Assembly: GCF_000150275.1 (NCBI RefSeq)
Contig: NW_002060949.1
Span: 395,861 to 459,860, forward strand
DNA from: Trichoplax adhaerens
Taxonomy: Eukaryota; Placozoa; Uniplacotomia; Trichoplacea; Trichoplacidae
DNA length: 64,000 bases
Reading direction: 5' to 3'
Part shown: piece by piece, positions 1-14,810 of the stretch
Layout: each line of letters starts with the position of its first letter
Position numbering within the stretch: the stretch's first letter is position 1
Translations under genes and position numbers: made by a program
Notes under the pieces: generated by a model
What the model saw: only the letters and a program-made list of their open reading frames with translations
Database searches by the model: none
Told to the model about the DNA's origin: nothing

Positions 1-3000
1 TCCTCAGTTTTAATAACTCTAATTTCGAGTTAGTGAATTGCGAACCAAAGGGATAATTTTACTCATTCAAGATAATAGTATAATTTAAAGTAATGTGTAG
101 ATTTAGCATATGGTATTAAGAATATTCTTTAGCTTATTTCAGTTGGTTTGGTCTAATATCGCGGCTCTTAACTAAAGCTATGTACACAAAAACTTTTTAT
201 ATAACATAGATCCCAAATATTCGTATGATATTAATGTATAGTTAACAGTGCAAGTACATGTAGAATGTGTACAGTGCTCAAAGTACCGTATAAAGAAAGT
301 TTGTTCTACTAAGTTCAACTAACGACATCTAATTCATACTACATCAAAGATTATAATCCAATAAATGTTTTCTAAAATCGCCCGTCTGTTATACATATCG
401 TTGCAACTTAGAACGAAAATATTCATTTAGTAAATTTATGGGCTAAGCAAGATAATTTAAAATTCGGTAATATGATAAATTGTTCATTAGCAACTATAAA
501 TCACTTTGCGTTATGCTCGCTGATATCAGAATCAATAACTACGTTAAATTAAAATAAAACTGGCCAAAATCCATAGATTAATTATAATCGCAGAATTATT
601 CTTTGCAACATAATGGTTAGGTAAATAGCCAATTTCGTAAACTTACGGTAACAGATTTGCACAATTACCCGGAATTACAATAAGGGAAAATTAACGATAT
701 GCCACTATATTACAATAATTATAAGTGTGTATGGAGTGAACTGGTGTCTGCAAATAACTAGTAGCTATTTACTATATGCCTATGTATTAGTAAGTGATAC
801 GATAATAGTATCTCGAAATGTATGAGATAAATCAGAATTATGAATTTGTCTGAGCAAGAAAATGACCATTGTCTAAAACTAGTTCTATATTAGAAACTGA
901 AGCAATACTTGCCATTCATTACATCGTGTATGTTCGTATACGCGCATATTGCGGAACTGTGACTCTTATGAAGTCATACTGTTTACTTATATGCAATCAT
1001 CGCTGGATTACGAGTGCATTTGTTCCGTAGCATATGTATAATATATACGCGTATACTATGTATACAGAGATTGAGAAGTGAAATAAGTGAGTGGCTGTAA
1101 ATTATTGTAGAATATAGTATAGCTGTTAGCAAACAAGTATGTGAAATACCAGGAGCGGAAAGGTTATAGTATTCAAATCTTGTTAATTTTACGTAAACGT
1201 ACTATTACTGTACTCATAAGTATAGCGCTTTCATGGAGCTGTCCATACAATGCCCGTAGCTTGATTAAGGTAAACTGGTTGGCTTTACTGGAGTCAGTAC
1301 CGTCAGCGAAGTGATGGGTATTTGAGCTAGTATCGTACATCTAATTGCTACAAGTCAAATGGTAGCTTAATGCCTTAATTGAAACTGATGTTGTAAGTCA
1401 AGTACTCGTACGTGTTAAATATATATTTAATTAATGCCTGTCATGAACTATAGCAGTGACCACAGTACGAGAGTTATAATTATTACTGAATCGTAAGGGC
1501 AGACGAAATAAATTAAACTCTATTTACTGATTGCATCATTATCGAAAAAGATTTGTTAATAAAGGTAATACACAAATTATGGTCTTTGATTCGTATGCCT
1601 GAATACAGAGCGAGTTCAGCTCTTCTATTAAAACTTATAATCACTTTCTATTGCAGTTCAGATATACGAATTATATTTAATAGCATTAGAATCAAATCAA
1701 AGCTATCTACTGATGTTAACTACAATCAAATCTATATTAGGAAGAGATTATATAATAATAAAATTATCGACTAGAAAGTAATGCTAATATTAATTAATTG
1801 ATATTTACAGTAGCAACTTAGTCTAGGGGTACATATAGATGATCGTGCAGTTTTCTGATGAAAAATTTACAATCACTTGATAAATTTCTTAATATCAGAT
1901 TTACTTTTGTAAATAGATGATTGCGAGTATACAATACTGTATACGTTACAGCTTCAAACAAATATAGGCCTAGATGCATAAACAATACAGCAAACTTGCT
2001 CTCTAAATACTATGTTATCATGCTAAAGGGGTTAGCAAGTAGCCATATATCACAATATTTATCTGAAGGCAAATTTATTAAGCATTAGTTGAACGTAAAG
2101 TAATTTATCGGTTATTGTCTATTTGACAGCCCTAAAATTGATGGAGTCTAAACGCCGAAAAATCAGGATAATTCGAAGATAAAATTTCGCTATTATGTAA
2201 AACGCGTTTCTTAATTGAATGAATTTCAGATGTTTTTTAATACCTGCATACAAATAGATCTCTGAAAGTTCGTTAGCTAAGACTATATTTTATTATTTGC
2301 AAAATTTTTGTTTACTCAAATTTAATAATAAATATCGAAATCATATTGCATGTATTAGTACTTTTATATATAATGTTCTATGAATAGTTTTGAAAAGAAT
2401 CGCAATAAAGTAAGCTATTGAATAGGTCGTATGTAACATTATGTTACCTTTATAATTAGATTTATTAATACCAATTTTATTTGAAAGTGTCTATTTCAAA
2501 AATTATGTTGGATTTGCTCCATATAATGTAACTTTAAAGTTCCTGAAAAGGTTATACTCTACAAAATTCTTCTGAATATAAATGGTAAATTTTTAAAATG
2601 TTATTTATGAACTACCAGATAGGTACTAATAAAATATACAAACACTACGATCAGATTAACCTTATAATCTATGTCAATTATTTATTAATAGTTCGTAACT
2701 GTTTTAGTTGATCAAGGAGCATTTTTCTCATGATACTTAAGTTATTTTATTAATAAGATGTAAAAATTATTGATAAGACCACATCAATGACTGAAATAAT
2801 TAGTTAATTTTAAGACATATCAATCAGCAACACTTTTAAATGATGCGTTATGATTTTGTGCGAACTTTTTCTAGACTTTGACATACCATGAATTAATTCC
2901 TGAAATAAGAGATTTTTGATAATTTATGGTTAAATTACCAACTCATTTCTGCTACGTTAAAGTTGTAAAGTTATCAGTGGATCTGATACGTTACATTGTA

Positions 3001-6000
3001 CACTGCTACATGTATCTAATTTTTAGGTTAACACCCAATCATATAATGTTATCGATTTTCAGTTTGGTTTGATAGTTGAAATAGGGCACCTAGTGATCGT
3101 AGCATCTCTTCTACTAAGGTTGAGCTTTATTTCAATCAGTATGAATAGTCTACTTTTCAGCATTTTTTTACTATTAATTTGTTGCGGAAGTTTTTCGACA
3201 TGTAAATTCACTTACAACCCAAAGATTCGTTATGAAACCTGATATGAAATTCTATTGCAGAAATACTGTATATTATGCATTACATCAACTGGCTTGCAGT
3301 TGGGGAAAAGAAACCAATCAAGTACTACATCATTTTGTTACTTTATGCAATCTTTAGATAATGCAGTTAGTGATTCAGACTATGGATATTAATAAAAATA
3401 TTCATTTATGGATAATTTTCTGAGATAATAGGTTGTAAAGGTTTGTAATAGGTTGCGATATTTGAAGTGTATTACAAAAATTTTATTAGACACATTGTCC
3501 GGATTTGCAAGCGTTTTAGTGGCCCAAGGCGATGAGATTACTTCGAAGATAGCGTTATAATAGTGTCTTAATTACTTTTAATATAGAAATTAAAAGTCCC
3601 CGGATTACTGTTAATTTGCACACTAATGCAATTTGTGGCAACATGCATTGTATGATAAAACACTTGAAAAGGCAATAATTATCGCAATGCAAACTGATTC
3701 TTCATTTGAATTAACAATTTTAAATACTAATTTCCATATCATTAATATTCGAGCGCACTGTTTGAAGTATTTATGTTGATATGCCTAATTTTTTTTCGCG
3801 ATCGCAGCTAGATTCTATAGATGTAAGAATATGTTAGATGACGCGATTTTGGGAACTGCTTTATAGTAATTAGCTTAAAAGAATTTTGGATTTTTTTATT
3901 CCTGTGCAGTGCAGATACTGCCAACCATACTAAAAAAGTAATGCACTACTTTAATTAAAATCATATTAAGGAATATGGCTCTCATTCTCTTACGAATCCA
4001 ACTATAAATTGCTGTTCTTATTACCTATTAAAATAAATTAAGGTTTTAATTTCTAATTTCTGATTTAGCTTTCCGAAGGTGTTTTTCAAAGTTTGCTTTT
4101 GTCGCCCGATAATTATATAATATACTTTAATCGTATTTTTAAAATAATCTATAGCACTTTGGTAAGCCAGTTCTGCAACTAGTAGAAGATTATTGCGAAT
4201 GCCTTTGAATCGGCTGACCTACTACCGAACCTAAGGGAGCGACAAATTTATAGAGTGGCTATTATCATCTGTATCTTCAAATGATTGATTGAAAAATGGG
4301 ATATGTTTTGTAAGCTATCTATACACTTTTAGATTCCTGTTATTTGGGAAGAACAAACATGCGATTTTTCGTTCTGTGAATTCTAAACTAGGATTAAGGC
4401 AATAGGAAATAGTTAATAGGGATAGATTTATTGAAGTACGGTAGTCAGTTACTGTATAGAAATAGATATATGTACGACGAGTATAGTTTCCCAGCCATGG
4501 TAAGATATATTCAGTTTATAAGCTTCAAACTTAGCAAATGAAGCTAGCGCAACGGATGATTAGTACCATAAATCGTTAATACCGGTACAATACAGATTGC
4601 GCAGACAGTTATCGTTAAATAAGGAAGAGCAAATGCTAAAGATCGATTTATGCTCTGACTTTTACTTTTCATAACTACATCTACATTGCATTTTACATAT
4701 CTTGCGAGATAAAAAGATAGAACCTTTCAATAGGTCCAGCATGGGGATCTAAGTATTGTTTTAATTGATGTATTTAGCGTTATTTGGCGCCTTTTCTAAG
4801 GAGCAATCTCGACGATTTTAACTGCATCATGGGTAGGAGTTGAAATCTTGTATTTATTACGTCAGCTTCTTTATAATACAAAGGTAAGTTTGCACTACAA
4901 TTAATACAGGGTTTTCTCTACAAGTGCTGCTTATACATCACATATTACTGTACATTAACACGGAAGTTGTAGCATACACGTAAAGCTGTATTCTAAGTAA
5001 GATACAACGTTTCGCTAGTTTACAGTTTCGTAGGACCATTTTTTATTCTGGTATTAATAAATGTCGTAATGAAAGTATAGGTAAGAATCAAACGCCATAA
5101 ATATAAGCACTTAAGCGATAATGTACAAGCGTCAGCTCTTCCTAGTGCAGGGTTAGTTGCCATAGAAATTAATACTGTCATTCTTAATTAATTGTCCGCT
5201 CTTATTCTGTGCGCGCAGATTACCCAAATAGTTGTTAAGGTACCTATTGTAATTAATTTTTTTCCCGTAAGATCGTTCTGGCACATTTTAATTGCTGATT
5301 GACAATTGAAAATGATTTTGTTCCGATTACTATATTGTTGCATGATACTAAAGTAATGACACATCCATTCATTGTAGTTCATTCACAGCAAAAGTAAAAA
5401 AATTTCATTGTTTGGAATGATGCCTTTGTTTATTATGGTTTAATGCATTCTTGAAATTATCCGGTAGCATTTGTAAATGAATAGTTCTTCTTTTATGATG
5501 TTACGCTTTTGTATCGGGTTGAATATTAGACACGCTAATTTTCGACATCAACTCGCTTCATAACTCGTAAGTTAATTAGTGTGTGTAGTAATGTTCATCT
5601 ATCGTCTTAAGCACGATGCTCTGTAGCTTATTTTTTTAAATTAAAACCGATATTTACGTATTTTAAACTTATTACTTTTTTGAATATACAGTACTTATTT
5701 TAAACCGTGATATATCGGTATTATTAACATTAAGAAAAGTAATCTTAAATATCAAATGCAGCTATTATATTATTTTAGTGATAGATTCGTGGATGTCAAA
5801 TTAAGTTAAGGGACCAAAATCGTATAGTTCTTGTACAAAATATTCTCAATCAGAGAATTAGTGAATCTTATCAGGCTTGATTCTTCCTCAGACAGGAGTA
5901 GGTTCTACGACGATATAAGAACATTTTGTAAGCGTAAGAATTCAAAATTTAGTAAGCCACAAAGTATACGATGAATCTTTGTGTATGAAAAATTAATTGG

Positions 6001-6321
6001 GTATCATACCAAAAGAATGAGCATTGTAATCTGGTTATTGTAGTACTTATTAATTTTTTATACATCTATATTATTTCATGAATTGATCGATCATCACATT
6101 AAACTCGACTAATTTTAAATGTTTGACAAGATTAATTATAGCATAATTGATAATTAATGATAATAAATAGATAAATATAGATTTTCCGATCGTCTTTATC
6201 GATTTTGAATTCATAACCACGTAGTGGTTGCTACATAATAAGTGACTAATTAATCAATTGTTGTGGATATTTATTTGAATTCAGACTGGATCTGAACTTC
6301 CATAACACTACAAATATGGAC
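1..6321. other. AT-rich stretch with no supported gene
   Basis: I see no exon chain, RNA gene or strong repeat here. A few open frames of 60-75 codons occur, for example near 1.55-1.77 kb on plus and 5.19-5.38 kb on minus. They have low-complexity, Ile/Asn/Lys-rich translations typical of AT-rich non-coding DNA, and no neighbouring exons in matching phase. The right end adjoins the stop codon of the Ig-FN3 gene. Confidence 0.6.
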
Positions 6322-8959
6322 TCATGTACCCTTGTAGGAACGATTAATGAAATTGTCTATCGTTAGTTTTGTGAATAAAAATCGAAAATGAATATCAACT
6401 ATAGCTGGATTACTGGAAATGTGAAAGTAGAATAATTCAACTAAAATAAGAAGACGCGATACAATAAAATGAACGACAGAAGTTTCAATCGAAAACATTG
6501 CTTTCATTCGAAAATACATTCTTACCTTCCTCCCTTTTTTTATGGTTGGATTTTCTCTTCATTACAAAAATAATGCCTGAAATTACGAGCATAACTAGCA
6601 CGCAACTTAATCCAACGCTTATTCCAATGATAGATCCACCATCGATATTTGGCAGAGCATTTGCAGTCGTTGATTTAGAGAAATCTGAAATTTTTAATGA
6701 TATACGAGTATGAAGGCTTAAAAATTATATTTATAAAAATATTATTTAAGATCGAAGTAATAACTCAATGCATTGAAGCGTACCGGTTGTAACCGCTACT
6801 GGATTAGTCATAGTAGGGATTGATGTTGTGGTTGAGATTCCATCGGTAAAAGGATGACTGACCACAGTCTCAGCACTAGAAGTGCTCTTTAAGGTTGTAG
6901 TCGATTCCGTTTTTGGTTCTAGCGTTGTTAGATTATTATGAATGCTTGTAGAGTTATTACCTTATTAAAATGTTTTAAAAATAAGTCATAGTTTCAGAGG
7001 CGATATTTTATCGATAAAAATAGCTTTAAAACATACTATTTTCAAATCTTATCGCTAAATTGCTATAGAAATAGTTGCTAGTTTGGAGATATCTCCTAGC
7101 ATTACTTGGTGTCTTATTTTCAATAGTTACGATTTCGTCTGTTCCGGGTGTTTGCGTAGTTTGCACGTAACTATCACTGGGTGTACTATCATCGCTAGAG
7201 TTGGATATAACATTATCGGTACTATCGCCAATTAAAGTCGATGAAGGTGTCGACGGCTCAGTTTTAACTGAATTTTCACTTTGTCCAATAGAGACTGTAG
7301 CAGTTTCTTCTTCAATATCCGAAGTTGTAAAGCTATCAGTGTATAGCCACGTTGGAGAACTAGTAGGTACTGATGATTCTACAGTATGAGTTTTCGTCGT
7401 TGAGGCAACTGTAGTAGGTATATGATTAGTTGTTGTAGTTTTGATAGGAGTTGTGATAGTTTTGATGGGAGTTGTGGTAGTTTGGATAGGAGATGTCGAG
7501 AATGTTGTTGTACTTTTGGTGACAGTTAGCGCAATAACAGTGTCTGTTGGATTAGGACCGTAGTTTCCTATCATAAAAATGTGCAGTGATACGAAATATC
7601 AGAATTAATGTATACCCAAATATATTCCATCTTTCAACTCAAATATTAAGGCAATATTAACTAAAATGATATTTACAATTCCGTATATGATCAGCAAGTT
7701 GTTATACCATGTACAACAACTGTAATTTTGCAGATACTTGAAATCAATAATTTTAATTATGTACGTAATTTACAAAGGATGATGAGGACGTCAAACTAGG
7801 AAGCGTGAGATTTCATTTCATTACCGAACTCTTACCAGTTATAAACATAGTTCCTAAAGTCCCGCTATCACCAATTCGATTTCTTGCAGACAGAGAGCAG
7901 ATGTATAGCGTGTTCTTTCTAAGACCTTTCATCGTCAGTGATGTTTGATTTGTTTCTGTGTTAACAAGATGTTGCGAAAGACCTTGTGCCTTACATCTGA
8001 TTATAAAATGTTGCCTGAAGCCGTTATCGTATCCCGGCTTCCAGGAAAAATAGACTGAGGAATTCGTAAGGTTCTCAGGCTTAAAAGAAGCAGGAGGCTC
8101 CGGTGGGCCTGAAAAAATTACATTACATTGAAGACTATCTATCGCATTGGTAAATCTACAAAGAATTTATCATAATCTAATAGAGGTTATTGTTCTTGAA
8201 ATGTAAAATTGATATCACACAGTAATTAGTTATATCACGACTGTGTTGCTACTAGTTCATAGGTGCTACTTCGCTATTCTGATTGAATTACACAAGTTAA
8301 TTGTAATTGAGGGTTTAAATAGTGTGAATTTAGTACAGTAAAACCAAATACAATAATCAATCTGCTTCGATATAGTTAATAGATGATAAGTTTTATAGGG
8401 AAAGTCGTAATTTAAAAGATTTTACATGCTGCTGTAGGAAAAATTATATTTTGTAACGACTATCAATAATTACTAGAACTTTACTTTCTTTTTTGCATAA
8501 GCTCTATCTAAATTTGCTGTACTTACTCATAACAACGACTGTTGTAGTTATGACTTTTTCATGGTTTGGTTGATATGAGGCTGTCCATATATAGTTTCCG
8601 CCATCGCTGGTGACCAAATTCTTAATGGTTAATCCCAATGTTACTTCTGTTGAAGTCTTGTTGTAGAAACTTTTCATACGATTTGATGGCTTAATTTCGC
8701 CAGTCATATATTCGTTAAAAGGACCAATAATTAACATTAACCGTGGGAATGGGGACTTCTGAAGTGTCAGTGTCAGTAATTCTAAGTTTCTTCCTGAGTT
8801 ATCGGTCTTTTTGGCTGTACATAATAAAATTATATCCTCATTTATTCTTGCGTAAGTCTTGCCAGATGGCGTCGCTAAAATGGCTTCGGTTACTGGTAAG
8901 TTTAAAGCGGCGACATTAAAGAGTAGCAGCATATAGCAAAGCTTTAGCCACTTAGCCAT
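6322..8959 (-). CDS. Ig-FN3 single-pass membrane protein with mucin-like stalk
   Basis: Six exons are read: 8959-8527, 8108-7836, 7567-7037, 6960-6784, 6684-6526 and 6440-6322, all joined in phase 1, giving about 563 residues. Order: signal peptide (about residues 1-26, start ATG at 8959, hydrophobic CYMLLLFNVAAL); one V-like Ig domain in exon 1; one fibronectin type III domain filling exon 2; a long Thr/Ser-rich stalk with repeated TTTTPIKT-like units (exons 3-4); a transmembrane segment in exon 5 followed by KRKSNHKKR; and a short cytoplasmic tail. The Ig domain keeps the first Cys (IILLC) but the usual second Cys after the DGGNY motif is missing. One-domain-per-exon, phase-1 structure is typical of animal cell-surface proteins. 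The role is probably adhesion or recognition, which is inference. The last exon could use a later AG in the same frame. I cannot name an orthologue. Confidence 0.85.
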
Positions 8960-11900
8960 AGGAATAAAGAGCGGCAATTGATTGCGGAGGCTAACATTGA
9001 AAAATGAAAGTTTTAATTTAAATTAATTTAATGACTGCCCTCGTGCGTTCAATATGGTTGGAAAAAGAATTAAAAGTCCTTTATTCCAAATGTCGTGAGG
9101 TACATATCAGTCAATCTGAATAAAGTATTATAACTTAAAATGATTTGAAATAAAACGAAATTTTAGTAGGTTTTTAGTAGCTAAGTGACAAGTTGGTATA
9201 CAAGGACTGTAAAATCGGTATGAAATAAATTATGTTAAGCTAAAATGGCGTCTGAAACTTCTTTTAACCATCAGCATAAAGTATCGACTTCGTACGCTTA
9301 AAGGATTATTTTGCGGGGATGCAGCACAGTAACAGCTTGGTATAATTGATACACTCGTATTATTTTTATCTTATTTACATTAGCTTCTTGATAACCAATA
9401 GAACGGATGACAGGTATTGTTTGCATAATGTATTCTTATCTGATGACAACAATATTTGCAAAATAATTGCAACCATGACAATTGAAGTTATTTCATTTGT
9501 CATACTGAGTCCCGCTATCGCTTACAGTTTATTGGAAGCTCTTTATATGTAGATTTATAATTTCATTGTGAAATGTTTTGCGGAATAAAATTTGGCTAAG
9601 TTATCAATTAACGGGTGCAATGATTTCTTAAAAATTAATGCCTAAAATGTAATTTAAATGGGTTAAAGATGATTTTAAATAATTATCTTTGCAAAATTCT
9701 GTTTCTTCTTTCGGTTGATTAGCTTTATATAACAAGTACTGTAAATTTAATTTTTAGGCATAAGTAGTAGTGCTTAATAATAATTATTCATGTGCAAATA
9801 AGCAATTTAATAATGTGCTTAGAGCATCGACAAAGCAACTTTTATTTTGGTATATAACAAATAGATTCACTGCTTTAATATTTTGGTGTTTAAATGTACC
9901 CGGCTTTAAAGATTTATTTTTTAAAGAGTACCGAGATAAGTCTATTAAAATCTTCTTGGATTTCATTCGAAAATTCTATCATGTCATTAAATTGCATATG
10001 TATACCTGTCTATTTTCTTCTTTCCGTTTCATTTCATAATCACAGATAGATGCACTTGGCTAATATTATAAAATGCTTAGCTTGTATGCTAATTTACAGA
10101 ATAACGTGATTATTTTTAATAATTTACTAGGCGAATAATAACTTAAATTTACTCCGATTTGCTTCCAGAATGTTCTCATGGCTCCTTTTTTTAATTAACT
10201 TTACATCCTTACACCGCAGAAAAGCTACGGTAGTGATATCATACTGAAATTTTACCAAATCAGAAATTGTGATACTTTTGCTAAAATCGCTTAACAAAAT
10301 AAATATTTCATAGCAAGTAATTGTCATTCTTATGATCGGAACTATCATACTTTTAATTAATCGTTACGTATGTCTAACTGTACACGCCCAATTTTGGTTG
10401 TGCGTAAAAAGACGATTGACGGACATTTCACCATGACAAATAGTGATCTTTAATAGTACATAGCGATTATTATTCATTGTCATCTTGTCTAAAGCGATGG
10501 ATGAAACATGTAGCAAGGGAGCAGCCCTATACTACAATGAATCATTATTATCGTGATTTATCTCATGGATAACATTTCGAAATCTAGGTCTCTAAATTAC
10601 TCAATTAATTCAAGTAAGTTTTAATATATTTCGATCTAAGTCTACGATACTTACAATTGCGAAATGCTATTTGTTAGCGTACATGGAGTTCGATTCTAAT
10701 TATATTTTATCGATTCTTACTACATAATTTCATATACATAGTATTAAGATATTTCACAGTAAAAATATTTGGATCTCATATAGATAGTTCAAGCTTTATT
10801 AATAACAAGTTGTCATGCAGTGAACAGGTAAATTACGGTATGTTCTGATTATTATGGTCACCGGAATTTTATAGAAGAAAAATAGAGGTATAAAAATTGG
10901 TTGATTTTAATTGGCAATTGATAATAATACTGTAGTGAAGCTGTTAGATAAGCTCTTGTTATCAACTTGTTATGTAGAAGTGAATTAGACATAAGTTAAA
11001 AATGATACCAAAATCTAGGGTTGTTAACAATAATAATAGGTATATATAAGTGATATTCGTGATAATTCAAGTATGTTGATTTCAGCTTCGTAGAATATTA
11101 TACTAATCATATAATTTTATTCTGATGCTAAGTTCTGTACTGCGAGTGTTGAATTATGTTTTTCGCAACTATCATGTCATAAACAAGTTAGATAACATAT
11201 TTAAGCAGCTGCACTTTTCTGTCATCATTGTTGTTAGTCCTTCTTTTCTAAGATCTGCTGTTGTAGGAAATTTTCCTTGTTTGTCAGAGCTTGTTGTGCT
11301 GTTATGTACGTAGTGTCTCAATCGATAGAGAACAAGTAGTAAAATCTGCTATTCTAAAATTTCTTGTGTGAACTACACTTTCATTACAGTTAATAGACCA
11401 GGTTTTGTTACAAATACATAAGTATATATAAGTAGATAAAAATATACTGTATGTAATTGTAATTATGTAACAGCTTCACGTAGATGTACGTCTATAGTAT
11501 ACCAATTATAGAATGTTTTAAATCTTCTGAACGTAGAAAAGAGCTTGTTCTGAATTTCTTAATCATGGCAGGAGTAAGCAGGCTAACTTAGCGTTTGGCA
11601 GTCACCTCATTTTTTTATTTAACATTTTCTTACGCCCTGTGTTAAGTTTTCTTGTTAGTGCACCGGAAATTATCAAGTTGCAGAGGCTATAAATGAATGT
11701 CGAGCAATATGAAAAAGAAATTTTTCAAAAGTTACTATACTGTTGTATTGTACGTATAAGAGGATGTTCTATGAACCACCAGTGAAACGAGCTAAGCAGC
11801 TTGTAGTTTTTTGGCAAATCTTTCGAAACTGAGTGGTAAATTTGATCTAGCAGGATTGAACTCTGAATTAAACTTGTGAATAAAAAAAAATCATAAATGG

Positions 11901-12630
11901 ATTTACAAAGGTTAAATCCGTATTTTTGCTTAAGAGACAGCAATATAATAAAATATTCAGTTAAATCGAGCTCATATCTAATTGAGATACAATGATTCGC
12001 ATTACGGTAGCTTATTACGTCTGCTCTCACTGGCACTGTCACAAAAGCTCAAGTTACTAGAGCATAAGCAGGGACTACTAAAGAGAAATTAGTAGTTCCT
12101 GGTCTAACTTTCGTTGCTCTCGGTTAAAAAATTTAATTTATAATAATTATTATTGGGATGCAAAATGCTGTGCCAATAGCAAATCAAAAAATTTGAACTC
12201 TCTACCCTTATGTTTGCATAATCGCATCAATAGTACATATGTAGTGTCTGGTCCTTCTAAAAATAATATAATGAAATAAATTAGATTTTTCTGCTACGAG
12301 AGCCAGCTTAATCAAAAGGGAACGGGTAATAAGAATTGAGTCTAAGATAGCACATCGTAACCTTAGCCCGTAGGTAGAGCTGCAGGCTACGCTCTACGTG
12401 TTTTAGTGATGATACAGTAGCAATATCAAGTTCAGCTCAATACAGCAAAATGAAAAAAAAAGTGTTACGGTTAATAATAAAGTCTCCATGGCCTAACCAT
12501 TATAATTTATATATATATTATAATTTATACTATGTTTTACTGCAATCAAGAAATTTAAATTTCAGAACATCATCATGGTGCTGAGCTGAGCGTAATTTTG
12601 TACGGTAAAATACAGTAGAGACCCCTAGAA
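8960..12630. other. Intergenic stretch, nothing supported
   Basis: This lies upstream of the Ig-FN3 gene, so its 5' UTR and promoter are probably at the left end. Open frames near 9.35-9.55, 9.77-10.04 and 11.73-12.04 kb do not resemble a family and have no adjoining exons. A second small gene cannot be excluded. Confidence 0.5.
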
Positions 12631-12939
12631 TGTACTGTACTGTACAGTACTGTACACTGTATGGTACAGCATGCATACCGAAAACATACTGTACAGCACA
12701 GTAATCACACTTGGTCCGTTGTAGAATGTGGAGTACAGTACCGTAATTATGGACATACTGTACTGTACAGTGTACAGTACAGTATGTATCGTTTATGGTG
12801 AACTGTACAGTACTGTACTGTACAGTAAAGTTACTGAATTGCTTTACTCTTTTTTTACTACAGTACAGTATGTTTTGTTACGGTACTAAAATTTCAGAAG
12901 GTTTGTACTGTACCGTAGTGTACAGTACTGTACAGTACG
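12631..12939. repeat. TACTGTACAGTA palindromic repeat cluster 1
   Basis: Dense overlapping copies of TACTGTAC, TACAGTAC and variants with one changed base (TACCGTA, TACACTG). The unit TACTGTACAGTA is its own reverse complement, so the cluster reads alike on both strands and can fold on itself. It lies about 3.7 kb upstream of the Ig-FN3 start and 1.9 kb beyond the FZR1 stop. This is the one cluster not close to a recognised start codon. Confidence 0.9.
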
Positions 12940-14810
12940 AGCACTGAGTATTTACTGTTCAGCATTAACTTTTAAATTTTAGTTTAATTTCACTGATGCT
13001 TGCTTGAGAAAATTCTTGTTCTAATACAGTAGTAAATATTTCTTTATGGCGTTGGTGTCAGATATCATAATTATAGGGTAATGCTTGTAAATTATTACTT
13101 ACAATTAAATCTGTTAATACTCTGTAATTTCAAGTTTCAAACGTTTCGTACAGTATTTAATGTAGTCAACTTAGTATCGTTTAATGTGTTTTACTATCTG
13201 ACAATATCGTGCTTGTTGATATTTTAAATACAGTGTACAGCATATATATTTATTAATTATGCTGCAGATGTTTGATTTTTGGTATTTAATATACTGTAGT
13301 AATTAGCTGCTCTATTACTTAAGATTATTATTCTTTCTTTTAATTTTCCGAATGATAGGACGCTATTGATAAACGCAGGGGCTGTCCTGAACTATAGACT
13401 GTAAGACTTCTTTAATATTCATAGTTTTTTACTGAAAAAATGATAGACACGACACGTCCTATAAATAATTATTATCCATGTACCGTTATTTATAAAAGAT
13501 TTAATATTGTAATCTCTACACTACTACCACTGTATAGGTCACTTGTTGACATAGTAAGACACATAAAATCTTTACGGCGATGATACTTACGGTATCCATC
13601 AAGTCTGCTTAAACCCCTTTTATCTTAACTATCATTTGCGTATAGAGATGGTGTAGCGGGTGCACATTACGAAAGTCAAGGAACTGTAGGTTTGTGGTAA
13701 AGTTTAGGAAGTGTTGCAACCAAATATCCTTTCACAGTTGTAAGGTTTGATGTTCGGTATCTGTGTATTACATTAATTAATTTTCCGTCTTTGTGCTGTT
13801 TTAAGGCGAAAAGATTAGAGAATTTCTACAGAGTTTGTGTTATTTTCGAATTTTCATCGGAATGTGGAATATTCTTGTAATACTTGGAATGATCATGTAG
13901 GTAGCTTTTCTCTGAGATAATTAATATTCGTGCTAATGTTTAATCATGCAGTATTACATTATTAGATTTTTCAGTGCTTGAAGATCTTTGCAACAGGGTA
14001 CGAGTATCATTGGTTATCTAATTCTGCGATTGAATTATCGGATGAAAATGTTTAGCTTTGGTTAGCATGGTAAAATAGAATCGAACCCTACCAGTGGACT
14101 GGGCATGGATTATATGGCTGAATGCTTACAACATATTAGCCTGTAGTCAAGTAAATTAATGAATAAGCAGTTTAACATGTGTACGATATATACGAAAAAC
14201 TTTATAGACGTTTCTTTAATGCGTAGTAGTATAGTTCAACGCAAATAATGATCATTTGTATAGTTGATAATTGTTTATGTACAGAGCCATAATGTTAGGG
14301 TAAATCGTAATTATTTATTTTTATTATTTCTATCGCTTGGCAGTCTTATAATTGTATATCTGTTAAAATGGGCAAGATATGATCATACTTGTGCAAATTA
14401 CTATCAGAATAATTAATTATAATAGAGATTTGGAAATTAGTTTATGAGACTGTTTGAATATGTATGCATCAATAATAAACTAACTGATTTCTTGCTGAGT
14501 ATGAGGATGTGATATCAGTATTTTATTCTTTAGCTTGTATACAGTTTATGTGATGACCATATAAATGCATGCAGGAGTATTAGACTTCGATTTTTTAACA
14601 AGTCATTTCAAATACTAATGAGTACCATAAGCGAATTTACCCTCCTCGACCACTTATGTCTAAAATTTCTTTAAAATTCATTTAACTATTGTTTTGCCAC
14701 TCTGAATTGTAGTAAGTAACAATGTTACAATCGGAAAGCTGAGTAATCCTTTCAAATTATATTTATTCACTATTTACAATATCCTATTAAAGAATCGTAG
14801 ACATCATTCG
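12940..14810. other. Intergenic stretch downstream of FZR1
   Basis: No supported gene. The right part must contain the FZR1 3' UTR, since the last coding exon ends at 14811 on minus. Confidence 0.5.

Noticed and set aside
1553-1774. 73-codon frame in the empty left end
   Set aside because: Its composition is that of random AT-rich sequence, it does not start with ATG, and it has no partner exons.
14085-14125. T-loop-like GGGTTCGATTC on minus, possible tRNA
   Set aside because: No D-arm, anticodon stem or paired acceptor ends could be built around it.
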